DNA of 10,121 bases. It comes from Minisyncoccota bacterium (lineage in GTDB: Bacteria > Verrucomicrobiota > Lentisphaeria > Oligosphaerales > MVZH01). The stretch's first letter is position 1; the number at the start of each line of letters is the position of its first letter. The notes beneath the pieces are model-generated. The model saw only the letters and a list, made by a program, of their open reading frames with translations. It was not told the DNA's origin and did not search any database. Positions 5,708 to 10,121 of the stretch are shown in pieces. The stretch is taken from contig JAIPIM010000140.1 in the NCBI GenBank assembly GCA_021734725.1, positions 1 to 10,121 on the forward strand. The letters run 5' to 3'. The position numbers and the translations under genes are program-made.

Positions 5708-6832
5708 ATGCGCGATACACCCCCGCGAGAGCGGGAGGCATACCGGCTTGTGATCCGCGAAATTCACCGGCGCGGCCTTCAGGCGGGCGATAAACTGCCG
5801 CCGCAGGAGACCCTGCGCCAAGCGTTTGGCGTCAGCAATCTCATCCTCTCGCGAGCCATGGAACGCCTTGTCGCGGACGGCGTGCTGGTCCGCAAAACCC
5901 GTGTCGGCACCGTGATTGTCGACCCCGATGCCGTCGATCTGTCCGCGTGGACCGTCGCGCTCCCACTCAACTGGCCGTTACGACAGGGGCCCTGGCCGTT
6001 CTATGCGCAGTTGGTTACCATGCTGTTGCAGGAATTGGGAAGCACGGGCTGTCACTGCCGCACCTATACTCGAATGATCGCAAGAGGCAACAAAAACGAT
6101 CTTCTGGCGGATTATGCGAACCTTCCGGAAGACATCGCGGATGGCCAGGTGGATGCGATACTCTCGCCCGGATCCTTCGTCGAAAACGATCTTCAGACCT
6201 TGAGAGACCGCACTATTCCCGTCTGCTTTGCCACTGCATGGGAAGGGGCTCCCCGCGGCATCCTGATCGACAACTATGAGTTTGCCCACACAGCAGCCAA
6301 CGTGTTGCTGGAAAAGGGACGGCAGCGAATCGGGATTGTGGCCAACGGGTTTGACCCCGGCTACAACATGCACATGCTCAACGGCGCCAAAGCGGCCGTC
6401 GACCAGCACGCGAACAAAGAACTGATCGTTGTCGACACTCCGGCTCGCGCCATCGAGGGCGGACAACTGGCGGCTGAGCAATTATTGACACAGCCGACCG
6501 ACGCGCGACCGGATGGATTGATCGTTGCCGACGATCATATTGCTCTTGGTCTTACTCAGACACTCGCTGGCAATTCCGGTTATCGCCCGGAGCTGGCCGC
6601 AACCACCCATCAAACCGTGCCGCTAACCTTTCCTCTGCCCGTACTGCACTTTCAACTCGATGACCATGAATTTGCGCACCGCGCCGTCAGCATACTGATT
6701 GATCACCTGAAAAATCCCGAACTCCCCGACCGAGTCGAGTCGCTCGTTCCGCGACTGCTGGGGCAAGACGGCGTTCACTTATCAACGACCATTCATGAGG
6801 ATCGTCACGCAACCGTCACCGTGTCAGCATAA
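5708..6832 (+). CDS. GntR/LacI hybrid transcriptional regulator (AraR-like)
   Basis: A 374-residue regulator. Residues ~8-72 are a GntR-type winged helix-turn-helix: the core LPPQETLRQAFGVS (30-43) followed by LSRAMERLVADGVL and VRKTRVGTVIV matches the GntR pattern of recognition helix and wing. Residues ~85-352 resemble the periplasmic-binding-protein fold of LacI regulators, with IPVCFATAW, ANVLLEKGRQRIGIVANG and VADDHIALGLTQTL. AraR of Bacillus subtilis has this architecture and responds to a sugar; the ligand here is unknown. The start at 5708 is preferred because AGGA (5696-5699) lies eight bases upstream; ATG 5690 overlaps the leader ORF stop and would give 380 residues. It is divergent from the two glycosidase genes and the first plus-strand gene before the LamG proteins, so it probably controls one or both sets. 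The last ~20 residues are poorly conserved. Confidence 0.88.
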   Translation: MRDTPPREREAYRLVIREIHRRGLQAGDKLPPQETLRQAFGVSNLILSRAMERLVADGVLVRKTRVGTVIVDPDAVDLSAWTVALPLNWPLRQGPWPFYAQLVTMLLQELGSTGCHCRTYTRMIARGNKNDLLADYANLPEDIADGQVDAILSPGSFVENDLQTLRDRTIPVCFATAWEGAPRGILIDNYEFAHTAANVLLEKGRQRIGIVANGFDPGYNMHMLNGAKAAVDQHANKELIVVDTPARAIEGGQLAAEQLLTQPTDARPDGLIVADDHIALGLTQTLAGNSGYRPELAATTHQTVPLTFPLPVLHFQLDDHEFAHRAVSILIDHLKNPELPDRVESLVPRLLGQDGVHLSTTIHEDRHATVTVSA

Positions 6833-6934
6833 CTGAAAACCCCATAAAAAGCAGAGACCGCCAAAGTGAAGTACTCAACAAGGACAATAAGCCCCGCAAT
6901 GAAACCAGAGACGCAAACGAAAGGAACCCAAGCC

Positions 6935-7776
6935 ATGACGAACCGCCATTCTTTTTGTGTAACAGCCGCGTTCAGCCTTGTTCTAATAACGGTCCTTGGT
7001 GTCTTCAGTCACCTGAGTTACGCCGAGATGCTCTACTATCTGCCGTTCGACGACGGCGTCAATTCGACCCTGGACAACTACGGCACGGTTGGCGGCGAAG
7101 CCGTATCGGTGCCGTACGATGACTGGTTTCATTCAACTTTTTCCCAGGAAACTCCGGTCCATGGAGAGCCCTACTCGCGGTACTTCAGAATATTTCCATG
7201 GAACAACCAAATAGGACCGCACATCCAACTGCCGAACAGCAGCAGCAAATTGCTCTTGGACCAGCAAGGGGACGCCATGACGGTGTCTACCTGGATCCGA
7301 CGTTACGGTAAGGTGCGCTTGGCACATCGTCCACGAATTATCATACATCCCCCATCAACAGCTATCTCGACGATGTCTCCCTCTGGGACGAAAAATTATC
7401 GGCCGAACAGATCGCCGCAATCTACAACCTGGCCACGGACGTCGGCATGAATACAGGCATGGCCAACGCAATGTTCGGCATTTACGACGCCGCGGGCGCG
7501 GGCGACGGATTTATCCATGACACGGGCTGGTTCGGCTGGTTCGATGACGGTCCGGCACCGGGCGGCCTGGGAACAATCAGTTATCTGGGCTTCCTGGACT
7601 CGTATACAAACGGCGGTAATACCTACGAATACGCTTTGGCGGGCAAAGCGCATTACTATTATCTGAACCTGGTCTCCGGCGTGGTATTCGCCATCCCGGA
7701 ACCCGCCGGGATTACCCTCCTCGGCTTCTCCGGGTTGGTCATCCTGCGCAGACGCCGGCACGTCCAACTCACATAG
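6935..7776 (+). pseudogene. Exported LamG-domain PEP-CTERM protein, broken by internal deletion and frameshift
   Basis: The ATG at 6935 has AAGGA nine bases upstream and opens a signal peptide (hydrophobic core FSLVLITVLGVFSHLSYA). A LamG/concanavalin-like domain begins at LYYLPFDDG and reaches MTVSTWIRRYG near 7309. The frame then turns to nonsense (GKVRLAHRPRIIIHPP) and stops at 7450. The domain resumes in another frame, open from 7312: GALGTSSTNYHTSP, then YLDDVSLWDEKLSAEQIAAIYN, the usual LamG C-terminal motif, and a tail ending IPEPAGITLLGFSGLVIL followed by RRRR, a typical PEP-CTERM signal for exosortase-dependent sorting. The middle of the domain, including the WHHVAVTYD...YVNG part, is missing, so this is a deletion of several dozen codons that is not a multiple of three, not a one-base error. 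The ATG at 7447 has no ribosome binding site. An intact homologue would bind or display on surface polysaccharide. Confidence 0.75.
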
Positions 7777-7811
7777 GTGAGCACGGTTTCCTTACCGTTC
7801 TCCAAGCGAAT

Positions 7812-7861
7812 CCGGCAATAATGCCGGTGAACAGTCACCGCTATCGGGCATTCCTGCCCGA
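7812..7861 (+). promoter_or_regulatory. Cluster of three tandem hairpins before the LamG-GH gene
   Basis: Three perfect stems occur within 50 bases: H1 CCGGCA/TGCCGG (7812-7817, 7822-7827, loop ATAA), H2 CGGTGA/TCACCG (7825-7830, 7835-7840, loop ACAG) and H3 TCGGGCA/TGCCCGA (7844-7850, 7855-7861, loop TTCC). H1 and H2 share bases 7825-7827, so they cannot both form fully. H3 ends five bases before the purine-rich ribosome binding site (7866-7872) of the next gene. There is no T-tract, so an intrinsic terminator is unlikely. RNA-level control of the downstream gene, or processing between two cistrons, fits better; I recognise no known riboswitch. Confidence 0.5.
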
Positions 7862-7877
7862 CACGAAAGGGGTCTTA

Positions 7878-10121
7878 ATGAAGCGTTTTCCTGTTGCACT
7901 CGTCGTTCTTTCGCTGGCATCCGTTGCGCTGGCAACGGACACCGCTTTCTGGAAACCGTACAGGGCCGACGGCAACACCTATGCCCTGCTGACTTTCGAC
8001 GAACCCCAACCGCTGAGCGCCCAAGGAAAAGTGGACGGTCAGGGATCCCTTGCGGGCGGTGCAGAGCTTGTCGAAGACGGCCGGTTTGGTGGCGGGCTGC
8101 GCCTGGACGGTACGGGCTATGCCGCGTTTTCCACGACAATCTTCGATCCAGGTGCCATGGCCATTCATCCTAGCAATCACAGCTTTTCCATCGAGGCCTG
8201 GATTAAACTCGACCGTTATGCGGAGAACAAGGAAAAAGCGCTGGTCGTCCACCGTCCCGCCAACAACGGCCGCTCGCTTGGATTCTCCCTCTTTGTTATG
8301 CATGACGGCGCACTGGGCCTGTCGGTCACCCGCGTCGGCGGCAGCGAACATACATTTATCAGCGATACTGGAACCGTACCGGTTGGCAAGTGGGTCCATA
8401 TCGCCGGCATCAGTTGCGGCGGCCACCTGTCGGTAGAACGGGACACGCTTTACGCCAATGGTCGGGAAGTATTCAGCGGCTCCGCCTCGGGGGCCGCCGG
8501 AGGCACCGCGGACAAGGCTCCCGCCGACATCCACGTCGGCGGTTCTCCGGAGGGCGGCACACTGACGGGACGAATCGATGAGGTGCGTGTTCACGGTCGC
8601 GTCGGCAAGCTGTGGCCGCTCGATCCAATGCCCTGGATCAAGCGCGTCGCGGAAGACGGCCTGCCCCCCTTGGACAAGGTTCTTGCTCCAGAACGCCAAC
8701 CTTGGTTGATGTTCCATTTCGATGAACAGACGCGCCCCGTGGCGTCATCGGAGATCATGGCCAGAGATCCGGCCATCGTCGAACGCTTCAAGGTTTCGTT
8801 CGACGGCAAGTATATCCCGGGAATCAGGGACCGGGGAATCAACGGGGAACTGACAATCGACGGGTTCCGTCTCGCCGACTGGACCGAGGGGAGCCTGGAA
8901 TGCTGGTTCCGCCCCCGCGGCGTCAATAACATATCCGACCGCAACGTTGTCATGCTTAACGCATCCGGGCTATCTGTTTATTTCTTCAACTCGGTACGGG
9001 CGAGCCGGGGGATGGCATTCTACTACAGGGACGGGGAAGGCAACCTGCGCATGCACCGGTCAGGCGTTGAAATCCACCCGGGACGCTGGTTTCACATGAC
9101 CTTGACCTGGGACGCCGAAACAATCGCCATGTACGTGAACGGTAAACGCGCGACCGTCGGCAAAAACGGGAAAAGGGGAACACTGAACAACCTCTCTTTA
9201 CATCGCGCTTTCGAGTTCGACGAACTCTGCTTCTACGAACGTCGGCTGACAGCGGACGAAGTCGCCAATCGGCACTGGAGTTACGTCGACCCCAACCGTG
9301 TTGCGCCTGTCGAATGGCCCGCCCCTATTCTGCTCGGTGCATGGCGGTTCCCGAGCGAGAACGTCATTCTCTACCGCCTGTCCGCCATGCCCGGATACGA
9401 AAAGCTCCACAAGGCAACCCTTAGCCTCACCAATGCGGACGGTGAGGAAATCCTCGCGCTGGATGCGGATCTCGATGGGACAATGCACCGCCTTGACACG
9501 CCGCGGCTCGCCGAGGGGTTCTATGTTTTGCGGGCTTCCGTTGAATTGGACGGGGAGCAACTGCAATCCGCACCCGTCGCTTTTCTGGCGGCGGACTTCG
9601 CCTGGGAAAACAACCGACTGGGGGTAACCGACGAGGTTTTCCCGCCATTCGAACCGGTGCGGACCGACGGTGACACCGCGTCGGTCGTACTTCGCGACTA
9701 TCGCATGAACGGCTTCGGTCTCTGGGACTCGGTCGTCTCGCAAGGGCGCGAGTTGTTGAACGGCCCCGTTCGTCTTCATTACCGCACGGTAGAAGGGGCC
9801 GAGGGAACCTGGATCTTCGAAAACGGTTCGTTCGTCGCCACCGCGCCGCATCGGGCCGAATACCGCGCCCGAGCAACCAGCCCGGCGGTGAACGTCGACA
9901 CAGTTTCGGAAATCGAAATGGACGGCATGATGAAGGTGACCCTGCGACTTTCGCCGGGTGCCGAGCGACACAAGATCGAACACTTGTGGTTGGACGTTCC
10001 GTTAAAGGCGTCCGAGGCCACGTTGATGCATGAAGACGTTGGCACCCTGCGCCAAAATTATTCGGGCTTCGTCCCGCACGGCGACGGCACGGTCTGGCGC
10101 GCGCGGTGTAAAGACACGCGA
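7878..10121 (+). CDS. Secreted protein with two LamG domains and a DUF6067-type glycosidase region (3' truncated)
   Basis: The frame is open for 748 codons to the window edge. The ATG at 7878 has AAAGGGG (7866-7872) five bases upstream. Residues 1-19 are a signal peptide ending in ALA. The first LamG/concanavalin domain spans ~35-240 (SFSIEAWIKLD at 102-112, GKWVHIAGI at 170-178, GRIDEVRVHGR at 231-241) and a second ~300-470 (GSLECWFRPRG, GRWFHMTLTWD at 402-411, MYVNGKR, FDELCFYERRLTADEV). A beta-sandwich linker with LYRLSAMPGYEKL follows. From ~578, NNRLGVTDEVFPPFEPV and SQGRELLNGPVRLHYR resemble the start of the DUF6067 glycoside-hydrolase-like proteins of planctomycetes and relatives; the catalytic barrel would lie beyond the window. 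Role is inferred: binding and hydrolysis of a polysaccharide outside the cytoplasm. It shares the LamG theme with the broken gene just upstream and may belong to the same transcript as the regulator. Confidence 0.85.
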   Translation, partial: MKRFPVALVVLSLASVALATDTAFWKPYRADGNTYALLTFDEPQPLSAQGKVDGQGSLAGGAELVEDGRFGGGLRLDGTGYAAFSTTIFDPGAMAIHPSNHSFSIEAWIKLDRYAENKEKALVVHRPANNGRSLGFSLFVMHDGALGLSVTRVGGSEHTFISDTGTVPVGKWVHIAGISCGGHLSVERDTLYANGREVFSGSASGAAGGTADKAPADIHVGGSPEGGTLTGRIDEVRVHGRVGKLWPLDPMPWIKRVAEDGLPPLDKVLAPERQPWLMFHFDEQTRPVASSEIMARDPAIVERFKVSFDGKYIPGIRDRGINGELTIDGFRLADWTEGSLECWFRPRGVNNISDRNVVMLNASGLSVYFFNSVRASRGMAFYYRDGEGNLRMHRSGVEIHPGRWFHMTLTWDAETIAMYVNGKRATVGKNGKRGTLNNLSLHRAFEFDELCFYERRLTADEVANRHWSYVDPNRVAPVEWPAPILLGAWRFPSENVILYRLSAMPGYEKLHKATLSLTNADGEEILALDADLDGTMHRLDTPRLAEGFYVLRASVELDGEQLQSAPVAFLAADFAWENNRLGVTDEVFPPFEPVRTDGDTASVVLRDYRMNGFGLWDSVVSQGRELLNGPVRLHYRTVEGAEGTWIFENGSFVATAPHRAEYRARATSPAVNVDTVSEIEMDGMMKVTLRLSPGAERHKIEHLWLDVPLKASEATLMHEDVGTLRQNYSGFVPHGDGTVWRARCKDTR

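Noticed and set aside
7875..8717. Minus-strand open frame of 280 codons opposite the LamG-GH gene
   Set aside because: Antisense to a frame with a signal peptide, LamG motifs and a good ribosome binding site; explained by GC-rich codon use.
9198..9983. Minus-strand open frame of 261 codons opposite the LamG-GH gene
   Set aside because: Antisense shadow; the plus-strand frame continues across it with LamG and DUF6067-like motifs.

Overview
The window is a carbohydrate-focused accessory region from a GC-rich bacterium, probably a member of the Planctomycetota-Verrucomicrobiota group (Planctomycetota, Lentisphaerota, Kiritimatiellota or a similar uncultured lineage). The reasons are a LamG protein with a PEP-CTERM sorting tail, a large secreted two-LamG protein of the DUF6067 type, an atypical GH32 enzyme, a GntR/LacI hybrid regulator and short tandem repeats between genes. 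The phylum is inferred; no rRNA or other marker gene is present.

Layout: (1) 1-1098, plus strand: the 3' end of an ABC exporter half-transporter (end of the membrane domain plus a complete ATPase domain). (2) 1283-5078, minus strand: two glycosidase genes read right to left, a GH35-like beta-galactosidase (2889-5078) followed by a GH32 beta-fructosidase-like enzyme (1283-2743). Neither has a signal peptide, so both should act on imported sugars in the cytoplasm. Their 145-bp gap holds a heptad-phased tandem repeat. (3) 5079-5631: a gene-free stretch between divergent transcription units, with an octamer repeat and a large imperfect inverted repeat (5298-5347 pairing with 5439-5486). (4) 5598-6832, plus strand: a clear promoter with an extended -10, a 15-codon leader ORF with a strong ribosome binding site, and a GntR/LacI hybrid regulator. 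(5) 6935-7776: a LamG/PEP-CTERM exported protein gene broken by an internal deletion and frameshift. (6) 7812-7861: three tandem hairpins just ahead of the next gene. (7) 7878 to the window end: a secreted protein with two LamG domains and the start of a DUF6067-type glycosidase region, still open at the edge.

Working model: the regulator reads a sugar ligand and controls the divergent pair of cytoplasmic glycosidases and perhaps the exported LamG proteins downstream; the exported proteins would bind or cut polysaccharide outside the cell. No sugar importer is in the window; the ABC protein at the left edge is of the exporter type and converges on the glycosidases, so it is probably unrelated. 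I see no CRISPR array, tRNA, rRNA, intact transposase or phage gene. No single new system is proven. The points most worth checking are the leader ORF coupled to the regulator, the long inverted repeat, the heptad repeat, the hairpin cluster at 7812-7861 and the altered acid/base motif of the GH32 protein.
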